Positions 46,963 through 56,017 of a stretch of 64,000 bases of DNA are shown here, piece after piece. The first letter of the stretch is position 1. Each line of letters begins with the position of its first letter. Source of the DNA: Oceanisphaera marina (GTDB lineage Bacteria; Pseudomonadota; Gammaproteobacteria; Enterobacterales; Aeromonadaceae); assembly GCF_014643915.1 (NCBI RefSeq), contig NZ_BMKE01000005.1, positions 1 through 64,000 on the forward strand, read 5' to 3'. Both the position numbers and the translations under genes were made by a program. The notes beneath the pieces are model-generated. The model was not told where the DNA came from. It saw only the letters and a program-made list of their open reading frames with translations, and ran no database searches.

Positions 46963-48295
46963 AAATCACCCGCAATCGCCATATTAATGAGAACGCCGCT
47001 ATCGACAAGCCCGCCAAAAAACCAATCCAGAAACCGTGAGGCCCCATAGAGGGCACAACCCAATCGGTCATGCCCAGCACCATGCCGATAGGCAAGCCAC
47101 ATAACCAGAACGACACAAAGGTAATATAAAAAATGGTCTGGGTATCTTTATAACCCCGTAATGCCGCGGCGGCAATCACCTGGGCCGAGTCTGATATTTG
47201 ATACAAAGAGGCCAGTAGCAGCAAGCTGGCGGCCAGTTCGAGTACCTGGCTGTTATCGGTATATAAACTGCCAATCCAATAGCGGCCCCATACGGTAGCC
47301 AGTGCCGTCAGCAAGGCCACCAAACACCCTAGAATAATGCCAGCAATACTGATCCGTTTGGCTCTTTCTGCCTGTTTTTCTCCCAAACAGTGACCAACGC
47401 GTATGGTCATGGCCATGCCAAGACTTAGCGGTATCATAAAAATGATGCTTGAAAAGTTTATGGCAATTTGGTGTCCGGCAACAATTTCTGCTCCAAAAGG
47501 AGCTAATAATAGCGCCACCACGGTAAACAGGGTGACTTCACAGAAAATGGCCAGCGCAATGGGGAAGCCAAGGCGAAACAAGCGACCTATTTGTGGCCAG
47601 TTTGGTGCGCTTAATGTGGAAAACACCATAAATGGCCGCAGTAGCGGTGAGCGCCGAGTATAAATGACCATGCCAATCAGCATCACCCAGAACACCAATG
47701 CCGAAGCATAACCACAGCCCACGCCGCCCAGTGCGGGCATGCCAAATTTGCCATGGATCAGCACATAGTTGGCTGGAATATTCACCATCAAGCCGAGAAA
47801 GCCGATGAGCATGGTAGGCAGGGTATGTGACAAGCCCTCACTGAAGTTACGCAATACCTGATACAAGGCATAGGCGGGCATGCCCCACAAGATGGCATGC
47901 AAATAACCGGCGGTTTTTTCTGCCAGCAAAGGCTCTACGTTCATCCAGTGCAAAGCCTGTGGCGAATAATAGAGCGCCAGCATGGCAGGCAGGGTCACCA
48001 ACAGGGTTAACCAAAAACCTTGATGCACGGCACTGGCCACCTCGCCATGACGACGAGCGCCATTCAATTGCGATATAATGGGCGTCAGCGCCATAATCAC
48101 GCCTTGAACCAGGAGAATAAGCGGCAGCCAAAAACTGGTGGCCACGGCGACCGCGGCCAGATCGGTGGCACTGACCTGGCCGGCCATGACGGTATCCACA
48201 AAGCTCATGGTGGTCTGTGCTACCTGGGCGACCAGAATAGGGCCACATAACCGCAATAAACGGGGAATTTCATATAAATAAGGCTTCAAGGCCAT
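46907..48295 (-). CDS. norM: MATE family multidrug efflux protein NorM
   Basis: Sodium- or proton-driven exporter of cationic drugs, 462 residues, about 12 membrane segments in two halves. MATE features: ALAQTTMSFVDTVMAGQ-like block near 25 (VAQTTMSFVDTVMAGQVS), ALTPIISQLNGARRHGE near 65 and GHQIAINFSSIIFMIPLSLG near 265. The frame opens far upstream, but ATG 48,295 matches the family N-terminus. It is divergent from ribE, and this norM-ribE pairing is conserved in vibrios and relatives. Confidence 0.93.
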   Translation of the reverse strand: MALKPYLYEIPRLLRLCGPILVAQVAQTTMSFVDTVMAGQVSATDLAAVAVATSFWLPLILLVQGVIMALTPIISQLNGARRHGEVASAVHQGFWLTLLVTLPAMLALYYSPQALHWMNVEPLLAEKTAGYLHAILWGMPAYALYQVLRNFSEGLSHTLPTMLIGFLGLMVNIPANYVLIHGKFGMPALGGVGCGYASALVFWVMLIGMVIYTRRSPLLRPFMVFSTLSAPNWPQIGRLFRLGFPIALAIFCEVTLFTVVALLLAPFGAEIVAGHQIAINFSSIIFMIPLSLGMAMTIRVGHCLGEKQAERAKRISIAGIILGCLVALLTALATVWGRYWIGSLYTDNSQVLELAASLLLLASLYQISDSAQVIAAAALRGYKDTQTIFYITFVSFWLCGLPIGMVLGMTDWVVPSMGPHGFWIGFLAGLSIAAFSLIWRLRVIYARVEHNNRANLPLVDGM

Positions 48296-48461
48296 GTTAT
48301 TCTCACTTGCAAAAGAAAAGAGGTTTGTCGAATAGCGGGGAAGTGCGCATTTTGGGTGTTCACTTTGGTAACAAATACTGAAGAATCGACAATCATTGGG
48401 AATATAGCCTTGATGGCTGCTTTTTCCCACTATCTTTAACTGACATTTTAAAGGAAAAATC

Positions 48462-49067
48462 ATGTTTACCGGAATCGTGCAAGGCCAAGGCACCCTATTG
48501 AATATTATCGACAAACAAGACTTCCGCACTCACCAGGTGCAATTACCTGGCCAATTGTTGCCGGGCCTTGAGTTGGGCGCTTCTGTTGCACACAACGGCT
48601 GCTGTTTGACGGTAACGGCCATTGATGGTCAGCAGGTGAGTTTTGATCTGATGCAGGAAACCTTGCGGGTGACCAATCTAGGTCAGCTTGTAGTAGGGGA
48701 TAAGGTTAACCTGGAAAGGGCCGCGCGCTTTGGTGATGAAATTGGTGGTCATGCCATGTCGGGCCACATTATGGCCATGAGCGCCTTGCTGGAGCGTCAG
48801 ACCAGCGAGACCAACACCACCTTGTGGTTTGCCTTGCCAGAGAACCTGGCAAAATATGTGTTTACCAAGGGGTACATTGGTATAGACGGCATTAGCCTGA
48901 CTCTGGGGGCGGTGCAGTCCGATCGCTTTGCCGTGCATCTTATCCCGGAAACCCTGGCACGCACCAACCTGGGCCGGATCAGGGAAGGGGCCCAGGTAAA
49001 CATAGAGATAGACCCCCAGACTCAAGCCATCGTCGATACGGTAGAGCGGGTCATGGCCAGCCGATGA
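48462..49067 (+). CDS. ribE: Riboflavin synthase, alpha chain
   Basis: Dismutates two 6,7-dimethyl-8-ribityllumazine molecules into riboflavin and a pyrimidine. The 201 residues form two lumazine-binding repeats (about 1-97 and 98-190), beginning MFTGIVQGQGTLLNI, with HNGCCLTVTAID near 46 and GIDGISLTLGAV near 143. AAAGGA precedes the ATG. No FMN riboswitch is visible upstream. The symbol ribE follows the common gammaproteobacterial use; E. coli calls it ribC. Confidence 0.96.
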   Translation: MFTGIVQGQGTLLNIIDKQDFRTHQVQLPGQLLPGLELGASVAHNGCCLTVTAIDGQQVSFDLMQETLRVTNLGQLVVGDKVNLERAARFGDEIGGHAMSGHIMAMSALLERQTSETNTTLWFALPENLAKYVFTKGYIGIDGISLTLGAVQSDRFAVHLIPETLARTNLGRIREGAQVNIEIDPQTQAIVDTVERVMASR

Positions 49068-49133
49068 TTCAGGTTGCGCTGTCTAGGCTGTGCTTGATAG
49101 ACAGCGGACCTTGCATGCCGGCAATCACCAATA

Positions 49134-49148
49134 TTATGCCAACATGCA
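49134..49148 (-). promoter_or_regulatory. Ter-like site between ribE and the CPXCG gene
   Basis: The minus strand reads TGCATGTTGGCATAA, identical to the tus-linked site except C for T at one position of the Ter half; the first G (partner of cytosine-6) is kept. It lies in a convergent intergenic gap and has the same orientation as the two other sites. Weaker evidence than the exact copy at 43,049. Confidence 0.5.
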
Positions 49149-49175
49149 GACTATTATTTTACCAATGTCGCGACT

Positions 49176-49379
49176 TCAGAAAATTTGTTCGTCGTCGGCA
49201 TCAATACTCACCTCGACCTGGTCAGTCATCTCATTACGAGTCACCGTCAGATGCATGGGATTACAGCAGGCTCTGCAATCTTCATAGTAGTTTTGATCGC
49301 CCTCGGACGCATCCACCACAATGTTGGTATGATGCCCGCAATGAGGGCAATGAATCGTCTGCTCAAAATAATCTCGCAT
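49176..49379 (-). CDS. CPXCG motif cysteine-rich protein
   Basis: A 67-residue small protein with CPHCGH at residue 11 and CRACC near 35, an arrangement that should bind one zinc ion, and an acidic C-terminus. It belongs to the CPXCG family of proteobacterial small proteins of unknown role. Confidence 0.85.
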   Translation of the reverse strand: MRDYFEQTIHCPHCGHHTNIVVDASEGDQNYYEDCRACCNPMHLTVTRNEMTDQVEVSIDADDEQIF

Positions 49380-49467
49380 CTGCTGGCTCCTTCACATCAA
49401 TAGATTGAACAACACAAGTTACCACATCAGGTACTGCACATTGATGACTGCTCACCCGGTTACCGCA

Positions 49468-50214
49468 TCAGGCCTCACTTAGCCCGCGGCTCGAACGTCC
49501 GCCATCCAGTGCAATAATCTGGCCGGTCAAATAAGCCGGGCCACCCAGCAAAAAGGCCGCCGTTTCGGCGATTTCTTGTACCTGACCCAACCGCCCCATG
49601 GGTATTGTGGCCAATACCTGCTGTTTTTGCTCGGCAGTCAAATCATGAGCAGGCCAAATGATGGCCCCGGGGGCGATACCGTTTACTCGAATATCCGGTG
49701 CCAGTTCACAGGCCAACCCTCGGGTCAACGTGGCCAGTGCATTTTTTGCCATGCTGTATAACAAATGATGCTGCAGGCCTTTTTCCGCATGTATATCCAC
49801 CATATTGATAATTGCGCCGTTATGTTGGCGCAATGCCGGTATCAGAGCCTGGGTTAGAAAAAACGGTGCGGCGGCATTGGTGCTGATCAAATCCTGCCAT
49901 TGTGCCGGAGTGCTCGATGTGAGCGGAGTCGGATAAAAGCTGGAAGCATTATTAATCACACCATCAAGGCGCCCAAAACAGGCCAGTACCCGATCGGCCA
50001 TGTGAGCAAGTTGGTCTAGTTCGGTTAGATCCTGGCGAATAATCGCCACACTGTGAGGGGTGATGCCGTTCAGCTCTTGCTGCAGGGAAAGCGCGGCCGT
50101 TTCACTGGTGTGATAATGCAACACCAGACGATAACCCAACTGATGCAAATGCCGGCTTATCTCGGCCCCAATACGTTTGGCGGCGCCGGTTATCAAGATC
50201 ACGGGTGATGACAT
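49468..50214 (-). CDS. Pteridine reductase-like short-chain dehydrogenase
   Basis: NADPH-dependent Rossmann oxidoreductase of 248 residues. The cofactor motif TGAAKRIG at residue 10 has Arg in place of the last Gly, typical of pteridine or dihydromonapterin reductases; NNASSFYPTPL near 92 and catalytic YSMAKNAL near 158 follow. It probably reduces dihydropterins or folate, which is family-level inference. Followed by a gene for a kinase-like protein upstream with an 8-base gap. Confidence 0.85.
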   Translation of the reverse strand: MSSPVILITGAAKRIGAEISRHLHQLGYRLVLHYHTSETAALSLQQELNGITPHSVAIIRQDLTELDQLAHMADRVLACFGRLDGVINNASSFYPTPLTSSTPAQWQDLISTNAAAPFFLTQALIPALRQHNGAIINMVDIHAEKGLQHHLLYSMAKNALATLTRGLACELAPDIRVNGIAPGAIIWPAHDLTAEQKQQVLATIPMGRLGQVQEIAETAAFLLGGPAYLTGQIIALDGGRSSRGLSEA

Positions 50215-50222
50215 GGATGCTC

Positions 50223-51086
50223 CTAGCTGGAAAGTATGCGATTGACACTGCTGTTGGCCTGTTCACGATAGGGCTCGCCAAAATGACTGACGTGATTAAG
50301 CAGGTGATAAAGATGATAAATTTCACGTCGTTGTCTATAGCCTGGGTCTAGCGGCCACACGGTATTGTAGCCTTGATAGAATACATGAGGAAACTGACCA
50401 AATAGCTCCGTCATGGCGATATCGATTTCCCGATCACCAAAATAACTCGCAGGGTCGAATACCACCGGCTGATTATCATGAAAAGCCACATTTCCCCGCC
50501 ATAGATCGCCATGTAGCAAAGAGGCCGAAGGCTGATGGTGCACCAACCGGAGTTTGATTCCGGTGACAATGTCACCGATATCACCAAAATGGATCCCCTT
50601 GTCAGCCAAAATCGTCAACTGCCAGCCAATGCGTTGTTCGGCAAAAAAAGTTGACCACTTCTTGTGCCAGGCATTAGGTTGTACCGACAGCCCAAGAAAA
50701 TTGTCTTCGTCCCAGCCGTACATGGGTTGCTGCTGACTTTGATGCAGCCGAGCCAATTGCTGACCCAGTGCATACCAGGCCTGTTCGCAGCCCTCGTGAA
50801 AGGATAGGTAGGACAATACCAGAAAGCTGCTGCTTAGTGTGCTGCCACAGCAAACGGGCTTGGGCACCTGTAATGTATTGGCCGCCGCCAGATGCTCCAG
50901 GCTGGTCCATTCACAACGAAATTTATCGATCTGTGCAGCGTCGTTTAATTTTACAAAGAATGCGGTGTCGCCATCATCAATACGAAAGGCACGATTAATG
51001 TCACCGCCCGCCAGTGGCTGCTTGTTCAACACACTGAAGTCGGTTTTTGTCGCTTCGCTGATCTGATTGGCAATAGTGGGCCACAT
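50223..51086 (-). CDS. Fructosamine kinase family protein
   Basis: A 287-residue kinase-like protein related to E. coli YniA and fructosamine-3-kinase, which remove sugars from glycated proteins. Motifs: GGDINRAFRI near 27 (nucleotide loop), LLHGDLWRGNVAF near 193 (catalytic loop) and VVFDPASYFGDREIDIAM near 213 (metal Asp). Likely co-transcribed with the SDR gene 8 bases downstream. Divergent from the TerB-like gene. Confidence 0.9.
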   Translation of the reverse strand: MWPTIANQISEATKTDFSVLNKQPLAGGDINRAFRIDDGDTAFFVKLNDAAQIDKFRCEWTSLEHLAAANTLQVPKPVCCGSTLSSSFLVLSYLSFHEGCEQAWYALGQQLARLHQSQQQPMYGWDEDNFLGLSVQPNAWHKKWSTFFAEQRIGWQLTILADKGIHFGDIGDIVTGIKLRLVHHQPSASLLHGDLWRGNVAFHDNQPVVFDPASYFGDREIDIAMTELFGQFPHVFYQGYNTVWPLDPGYRQRREIYHLYHLLNHVSHFGEPYREQANSSVNRILSS

Positions 51087-51161
51087 AATGTCTCCCGGAT
51101 ACTGACGAAGATAGTGTCAACATTATAGGCTATACATGACATTCACCATTGAGGAATGCTG

Positions 51162-51605
51162 ATGCTTGAACAATTGAAACAATGGTTTTCTGCCGACAAT
51201 ACAAGCGCTGACTCGACACCAGGCAAAGACGTGGCCATTACCGCCTTGCTCAGTGAAGTGATGCTGGCAGACGGTAATGCCAGTGAAGAAGAGCGGCAGA
51301 CGCTTGAACATTTGCTGGTACGGTTAACCCGCCAAAATGCCGCTACCGTGCAGCAACTGCTTGCTGCTAACAAGGCGCAGCAAGACCAGATAGTCTCGCT
51401 TTATGAATTTACCGCCGAGCTGAAAACGCTGCCCATTGCAGAGCGGGAAGACATTCTGTTCGCCTTATGGGCGGTCGCCTTTAGTGATGGTCAGCTGGAC
51501 CCGCAAGAAGAAGGCATTATCCGCCAGGTGGCAGATCTGCTGTACATCCCTCACAGCCGGTTTATCTGGCTTAAACATCAGGCTCAAGAAAAAGCTGGCC
51601 TTTAA
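51162..51605 (+). CDS. TerB-like protein (tellurite resistance TerB family)
   Basis: A helical cytosolic protein of 147 residues with two TerB repeats, each containing acidic metal-binding loops: LSEVMLADGNASEEERQ near 30 and AVAFSDGQLDPQEEGI near 108. GAGGA lies 6 bases before ATG 51,162; an ATG 6 bases earlier abuts that site and is less likely. No other ter genes are near, so a role in tellurite resistance is not implied. Confidence 0.85.
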   Translation: MLEQLKQWFSADNTSADSTPGKDVAITALLSEVMLADGNASEEERQTLEHLLVRLTRQNAATVQQLLAANKAQQDQIVSLYEFTAELKTLPIAEREDILFALWAVAFSDGQLDPQEEGIIRQVADLLYIPHSRFIWLKHQAQEKAGL

Positions 51606-51811
51606 GCCGCAACCCGGCATGGCGGGCGAGGGGGAGTTCTGATAAAGTTTCGCCCCCTAACCTGTGCCACCCCAACGTTTTAGTTCAAGGTGCGCCAAAC
51701 TGGCAAGGTACGCCAGACGGTTAACAGCAATGAAGCTTGCGCAAAATCTGGGTTCATTTTCATACATTACATGTGCGCTTTGGTAGGGTGCACCACTGTT
51801 GAGGATATTTC

Positions 51812-53746
51812 ATGCCGACAATTACTCTTCCCGATGGTAATCAACGCCATTTTGACCATGCAGTTTCCGTGATGGACGTCGCCCTGGATATAGGTCCGGG
51901 GCTGGCCAAGGCCTGTATTGCAGGACGTATCGACGGACAATTGGTTGATGCCTGTGAGCTGATCGAACACGATGCGCAATTAGCCATTATTACCGCCAAG
52001 GACCAGGACGGCCTGGAGATTCTGCGCCACTCTTGTGCTCACCTGCTGGGTCATGCCATCAAGCAGCTCTGGCCCCAGACCAAGATGGCCATCGGCCCCG
52101 TGATCGATAACGGTTTCTATTATGACGTTGACCTTGATCACACCCTGACCGAAGAAGACATCGCCAAGCTTGAAAAGCGCATGCAAGAGCTGGTGAAAAC
52201 CGGCTACCAGGTGATCAAGAAAAAAGTCAGCTGGCAAGAAGCCCGCGACACCTTTGCCGAACGGCATGAACCTTACAAGATTGAAATTCTCGATCAAAAC
52301 GTCAGTCAGGACGACCGTCCCGGTTTGTATTATCACGAAGAATACGTGGATATGTGCCGTGGACCTCATGTCCCCAACATGAAGTTTTGTCAGCATTTCA
52401 AACTGCAGAAAACGTCCGGTGCCTACTGGCGTGGCGACTCCAAAAACAAGATGCTGCAACGCATTTACGGCACCGCCTGGGCCGACAAAAAAGCCCTCAA
52501 GGGGTATTTGCTGCAGCTGGAAGAAGCCGCCAAGCGCGATCACCGTAAAATCGGCAAGCAACTTGACCTGTACCATATGCAGGAAGAGGCGCCGGGCATG
52601 GTGTTCTGGCATAACGACGGCTGGACCATCTTCCGCGAGCTGGAGCAGTTTGTGCGCGACAAGCTGCGTGAATACCAGTATCAAGAGGTAAAAGGCCCCT
52701 TGATGATGGACCGCATATTGTGGGAGCGTTCCGGTCACTGGGACAAGTACGCCGACTATATGTTTACCACCAGCTCGGAAAATCGTGAGTATGCCATCAA
52801 GCCGATGAACTGCCCGGGCCACGTGCAGATTTTCAATCAGGGCCTGAAGTCCTACCGCGACCTGCCACTGCGCATGGGCGAATTCGGCAGCTGTCACCGT
52901 AACGAACCAAGCGGCGCACTGCATGGCCTGATGCGCGTGCGTGGCTTTACTCAGGACGACGCGCATATTTTCTGTACCGAAGAGCAAATACAGTCTGAAG
53001 TGTCCGATTGCATCAAGCTGGTATACGACACCTACGAGACCTTTGGTTTTACCGATATCGTGGTGAAGCTGTCTACCCGGCCCGAAGAGCGCATTGGCAG
53101 TGATGAAGTGTGGGATCAGGCCGAACTTGCCTTGCAACAGGCACTGACTGCCGCGGGCATTGCTTATGACCGGCAGCCAGGCGAAGGTGCCTTTTATGGT
53201 CCTAAAATCGAGTTTACACTGCACGATTGTCTGAATCGCGCGTGGCAGTGTGGTACAATACAGCTCGATTTTGCACTGCCTGGCCGTTTGGGTGCCAGTT
53301 ATGTGGGCGAAGACAACGAACGTCACGTGCCGGTTATGATTCACCGTGCTATTCTAGGGTCGATCGAGCGCTTTATCGGTATACTAATAGAAGAGTATGC
53401 CGGTTTGTTTCCGACCTGGCTTGCCCCCACTCAGGTGGTGGTGCTCAATATTACCGATAATCAGGCCGATTACGCCCTCAATCTCACTAGTAGTCTGAAT
53501 AATGTTGGCATTAGGGCCAAAGCAGACTTGAGAAATGAGAAAATAGGCTTTAAAATCCGCGAACATACTCTGAAGCGGGTACCTTTCATGTTGGTTTGCG
53601 GCGACAAAGAAGTCGAAGCCGGCAAAGTAGCGGTTCGTACCCGGAAAGGACTGGATTTAGGCGTGTTCGATGTAGAAGAACTCAGCCAGCTGATACAGCA
53701 GGAAATCCAGACTCGCGGAAAGAAAACAGTGGAGGATAAGTTATAA
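51812..53746 (+). CDS. thrS: Threonyl-tRNA synthetase
   Basis: Class II synthetase that charges tRNA-Thr. The 644 residues start with a TGS domain ([19 protein letters not shown], 1-61), then the editing domain ([10 protein letters not shown] near 73, CRGPHVPN near 182), the catalytic core with zinc ligand in [12 protein letters not shown] near 332 and [15 protein letters not shown] near 355, and the anticodon domain from about 535. First gene of the translation operon; the 200-base leader 51,606-51,811 was not resolved into a thrS operator. Confidence 0.97.
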   Translation: MPTITLPDGNQRHFDHAVSVMDVALDIGPGLAKACIAGRIDGQLVDACELIEHDAQLAIITAKDQDGLEILRHSCAHLLGHAIKQLWPQTKMAIGPVIDNGFYYDVDLDHTLTEEDIAKLEKRMQELVKTGYQVIKKKVSWQEARDTFAERHEPYKIEILDQNVSQDDRPGLYYHEEYVDMCRGPHVPNMKFCQHFKLQKTSGAYWRGDSKNKMLQRIYGTAWADKKALKGYLLQLEEAAKRDHRKIGKQLDLYHMQEEAPGMVFWHNDGWTIFRELEQFVRDKLREYQYQEVKGPLMMDRILWERSGHWDKYADYMFTTSSENREYAIKPMNCPGHVQIFNQGLKSYRDLPLRMGEFGSCHRNEPSGALHGLMRVRGFTQDDAHIFCTEEQIQSEVSDCIKLVYDTYETFGFTDIVVKLSTRPEERIGSDEVWDQAELALQQALTAAGIAYDRQPGEGAFYGPKIEFTLHDCLNRAWQCGTIQLDFALPGRLGASYVGEDNERHVPVMIHRAILGSIERFIGILIEEYAGLFPTWLAPTQVVVLNITDNQADYALNLTSSLNNVGIRAKADLRNEKIGFKIREHTLKRVPFMLVCGDKEVEAGKVAVRTRKGLDLGVFDVEELSQLIQQEIQTRGKKTVEDKL

Positions 53747-54285
53747 AAGGCGCTAAAAGAGGGAGCAAACCAGCTCCACGCAATCGACTGAACGAAGAAA
53801 TCCGACTACCAGAAGTTAGATTGGTCGGCCTTGAAGGTGAAGCTTTGGGTGTTGTACCTATTGCTGAAGCTCTCGAAGCTGCCGCCGTTGCAGGCGTAGA
53901 TCTGGTGGAAATCAGTCCCAATGCCGAGCCGCCCGTTTGCCGTTTGATGGATTTTGGTAAATTCATCTACGAAAAGAGCAAGGCGACTAAAGAACAAAAG
54001 AAAAAGCACAAACAAATTCAGGTGAAGGAAATTAAATTCCGTCCCGGAACTGATGATGGCGATTACCAGGTAAAACTACGCAACCTGGTTCGCTTTTTAG
54101 AAGAGGGCAACAAAGCCAAAATCACACTGCGTTTTCGCGGTCGTGAAATGGCGCACCAAGACCTCGGTTTCGATTTGCTCAACCGTATTAAAGCGGACTT
54201 GGACGAATTGGCCGTTGTTGAAGCTTTTCCAAAAATGGAAGGGCGTCAAGCTGTCATGGTGCTGGCCCCGAAGAAAAAACAGTAA
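53743..54285 (+). CDS. infC: Translation initiation factor IF-3, with probable AUA start codon
   Basis: Binds the 30S subunit and checks start codon and initiator tRNA. Starting at AUA 53,743 gives 180 residues ([17 protein letters not shown]...), exactly the E. coli length, with [19 protein letters not shown] near 62 and the C-terminal [21 protein letters not shown] lies 7 bases before AUA, and the codon overlaps the thrS stop as ATAA. No ATG or GTG fits: the first in-frame TTG is at 53,821 and would cut 26 conserved residues. E. coli uses AUU here so that IF3 represses its own synthesis; AUA should be discriminated against in the same way. Confidence 0.93.
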   Translation: MKGAKRGSKPAPRNRLNEEIRLPEVRLVGLEGEALGVVPIAEALEAAAVAGVDLVEISPNAEPPVCRLMDFGKFIYEKSKATKEQKKKHKQIQVKEIKFRPGTDDGDYQVKLRNLVRFLEEGNKAKITLRFRGREMAHQDLGFDLLNRIKADLDELAVVEAFPKMEGRQAVMVLAPKKKQ

Positions 54286-54360
54286 GGTTTTGCAAGTAGC
54301 CGGGTAATGGTTATCCGGCTCGCCTTGTCTGTTTGTTGTTATTAACAATGCGGAGTTGTT

Positions 54361-54555
54361 ATGCCGAAAATGAAAAGTAATAAAGGTGCTGCAAAGCGCT
54401 TTAAAAAAACTGCGAGTGGCTTTAAGCGTAAGCAATCCCACCTGCGTCACATCCTCACAAAGAAAAGCACCAAGCGTAAGCGTCAGCTGCGCGGTAAGTG
54501 TCTGGTAGCACCTTCTGATGTTGCCCAGATCAAATCCATGTTGCCGACCGCTTAA
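54361..54555 (+). CDS. rpmI: 50S ribosomal protein L35
   Basis: Basic ribosomal protein of 64 residues: [20 protein letters not shown], typical bL35. The 75-base gap after infC contains AGCCGG/CCGGCT (54,299-54,321), a stem that could belong to an L20-responsive operator as in E. coli; this is not proved. Confidence 0.97.
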   Translation: MPKMKSNKGAAKRFKKTASGFKRKQSHLRHILTKKSTKRKRQLRGKCLVAPSDVAQIKSMLPTA

Positions 54556-54571
54556 AAGAGGATAGTGAATA

Positions 54572-54928
54572 ATGCCAAGAGTTAAACGTGGTGTGACAGC
54601 TCGTGCTCGTCATAAGAAAATATTAAAGCAAGCCAAAGGTTATTACGGTGCCCGTTCGCGCGTCTATCGCGTAGCGGTACAGGCAGTAACCAAAGCCGGT
54701 CAATATGCATATCGTGACCGTCGCGCGAAAAAACGTCAGTTCCGTCAGCTGTGGATTGCGCGTATCAACGCTGCAAGCCGTCAGAACGGTCTGTCTTACA
54801 GCCGCTTCATCAATGGCCTGAAAAAAGCCTCTGTTGAAATCGATCGCAAGATCCTGGCTGATATCGCCGTACATGACAAAACCACCTTCACTGCTTTGGT
54901 TGCCAAAGCAAAAGAAGCCCTGGTATAA
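54572..54928 (+). CDS. rplT: 50S ribosomal protein L20
   Basis: Ribosomal protein of 118 residues, standard for bL20: [20 protein letters not shown] with the long basic N-terminal extension, then [19 protein letters not shown] near 60. In E. coli it represses rpmI-rplT translation. Follows rpmI by 16 bases. Confidence 0.98.
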   Translation: MPRVKRGVTARARHKKILKQAKGYYGARSRVYRVAVQAVTKAGQYAYRDRRAKKRQFRQLWIARINAASRQNGLSYSRFINGLKKASVEIDRKILADIAVHDKTTFTALVAKAKEALV

Positions 54929-54949
54929 GTCGTTAAGACGATGAAATAA

Positions 54950-54977
54950 AAAAAGGAGGCTCCGGCCTCCTTTTTTG
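54950..54977. terminator. Terminator after rplT
   Basis: AAAAGGAGGC-TCCG-GCCTCCTTTTTT, 22 bases past the rplT stop codon, with a long T run on the plus strand. pheST is therefore probably read from its own promoter or by read-through. Confidence 0.92.
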
Positions 54978-55084
54978 TTGCCTGCGCGCAAGTTCAGCGG
55001 TGGCAGAAAAAAGACAAATCCTTTATTATCAAGCCCTTCAAATTATTCAGTGTCTGCATCATGCGGGCAAGTAACGAGGAATAC

Positions 55085-56002
55085 ATGGATCAGCTGCAAG
55101 ACGTGATCGTCAAAGCACAGGCGGAGATCCTGGCAGCCGCCAACGCCGCCGAACTGGATGACATCCGGGTGCATTACATGGGTAAAAAAGGCTTTTTTAC
55201 CGAACAGTCCAAAGCCCTGGGCAAGTTATCCGCCGAAGAGCGTCCCGCGGCCGGTCAAGTGATCAACCAGGCCAAACAAGCGGTAAACGACGCCATCAAC
55301 AGCAAGCGCGAAACTCTGCAGCTGGCCGAGTTGAACCAGAAACTGGCGTCGGAAACCCTGGACATCAGTCTGCCGGGGCGCCGTCAAAGCATGGGTGGTT
55401 TGCACCCGGTCACTCGTACCATTAAACGTATTGAATCGTTTTTTGGCGAGCTGGGCTTTCAGGTGGCCGAAGGCTATTCCGGCACACCATCCGGCACGGG
55501 CCGATCACGATACCTTTTATTTCAATCCCAAGCTGAGCAAATTCGTACCATGGAACACCAGCAGCCGCCGATCCGCATTATTTCACCAGGCCGCGTGTAT
55601 CGTAATGACTACGATCAAACCCATACCCCGATGTTTCATCAGGTGGAAGGCTTGCTGGTCGACGAAAACGTCAGCTTTACCCAGTTGAAAGGCGTGTTGC
55701 ACGATTTTCTGCACAACTTTTTCGAAGAAGACCTGCAAATCCGCTTCCGTCCTTCTTACTTCCCCTTCACCGAGCCCAGCGCCGAAGTGGATGTGATGGG
55801 CAAGAACGGAAAATGGCTGGAAGTGCTCGGTTGCGGCATGGTGCACCCGAACGTACTGCGTTCTGTGGGCATAGACCCCGAGCGTTACAGCGGTTTCGCT
55901 TTCGGCATGGGGGTGGAGCGTTTGACCATGCTGCGTTACGGCGTGAACGATTTGCGCGCCTTCTTCGAAAATGATCTGCGTTTTCTAAAGCAATTTGGTT
56001 AA
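55085..56002 (+). CDS. pheS: Phenylalanyl-tRNA synthetase alpha chain, with an out-of-frame internal segment
   Basis: Catalytic subunit that attaches phenylalanine to tRNA-Phe as an alpha2-beta2 enzyme with PheT. The frame is open for 305 residues, about 22 fewer than E. coli (327). From [12 protein letters not shown] to [12 protein letters not shown] and from [14 protein letters not shown] to the end it is normal. Between them, 55,475-55,537, the frame reads nonsense, while the +1 frame reads [20 protein letters not shown], the expected PheS segment. So about 41 bases are missing before it and about 22 after it, removing PEIEDDYHNFDALN and LRTQTSGV equivalents. In an essential gene this is likely an assembly fault. 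GAGG precedes ATG 55,085. Confidence 0.8.
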   Translation: MDQLQDVIVKAQAEILAAANAAELDDIRVHYMGKKGFFTEQSKALGKLSAEERPAAGQVINQAKQAVNDAINSKRETLQLAELNQKLASETLDISLPGRRQSMGGLHPVTRTIKRIESFFGELGFQVAEGYSGTPSGTGRSRYLLFQSQAEQIRTMEHQQPPIRIISPGRVYRNDYDQTHTPMFHQVEGLLVDENVSFTQLKGVLHDFLHNFFEEDLQIRFRPSYFPFTEPSAEVDVMGKNGKWLEVLGCGMVHPNVLRSVGIDPERYSGFAFGMGVERLTMLRYGVNDLRAFFENDLRFLKQFG

Positions 56003-56017
56003 GCGGCTGGAGCAAAA

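Noticed and set aside
48296-48461. FMN riboswitch before riboflavin synthase
   Set aside because: The gap is too short and lacks the conserved RFN elements.
51606-51811. tRNA-like thrS operator in the leader
   Set aside because: GC-rich symmetry (AGGGGG/CCCCCT near 51,630-51,659) is present, but nothing clearly resembles the tRNA-Thr anticodon arm.
51980-53344. A 454-codon open frame on the minus strand opposite thrS
   Set aside because: It lies entirely within thrS, which aligns with its family over the full length; the opposite frame resembles no protein and reflects codon bias.
53496-53512. ATGTTGGCAT in thrS, similar to the Ter-like core
   Set aside because: It lacks the G that pairs with the critical cytosine, lies inside coding sequence and is in the opposite orientation.
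54978-55084. PheM-type phenylalanine leader peptide and attenuator before pheS
   Set aside because: No short frame rich in phenylalanine codons and no competing stems were found between the rplT terminator and pheS.
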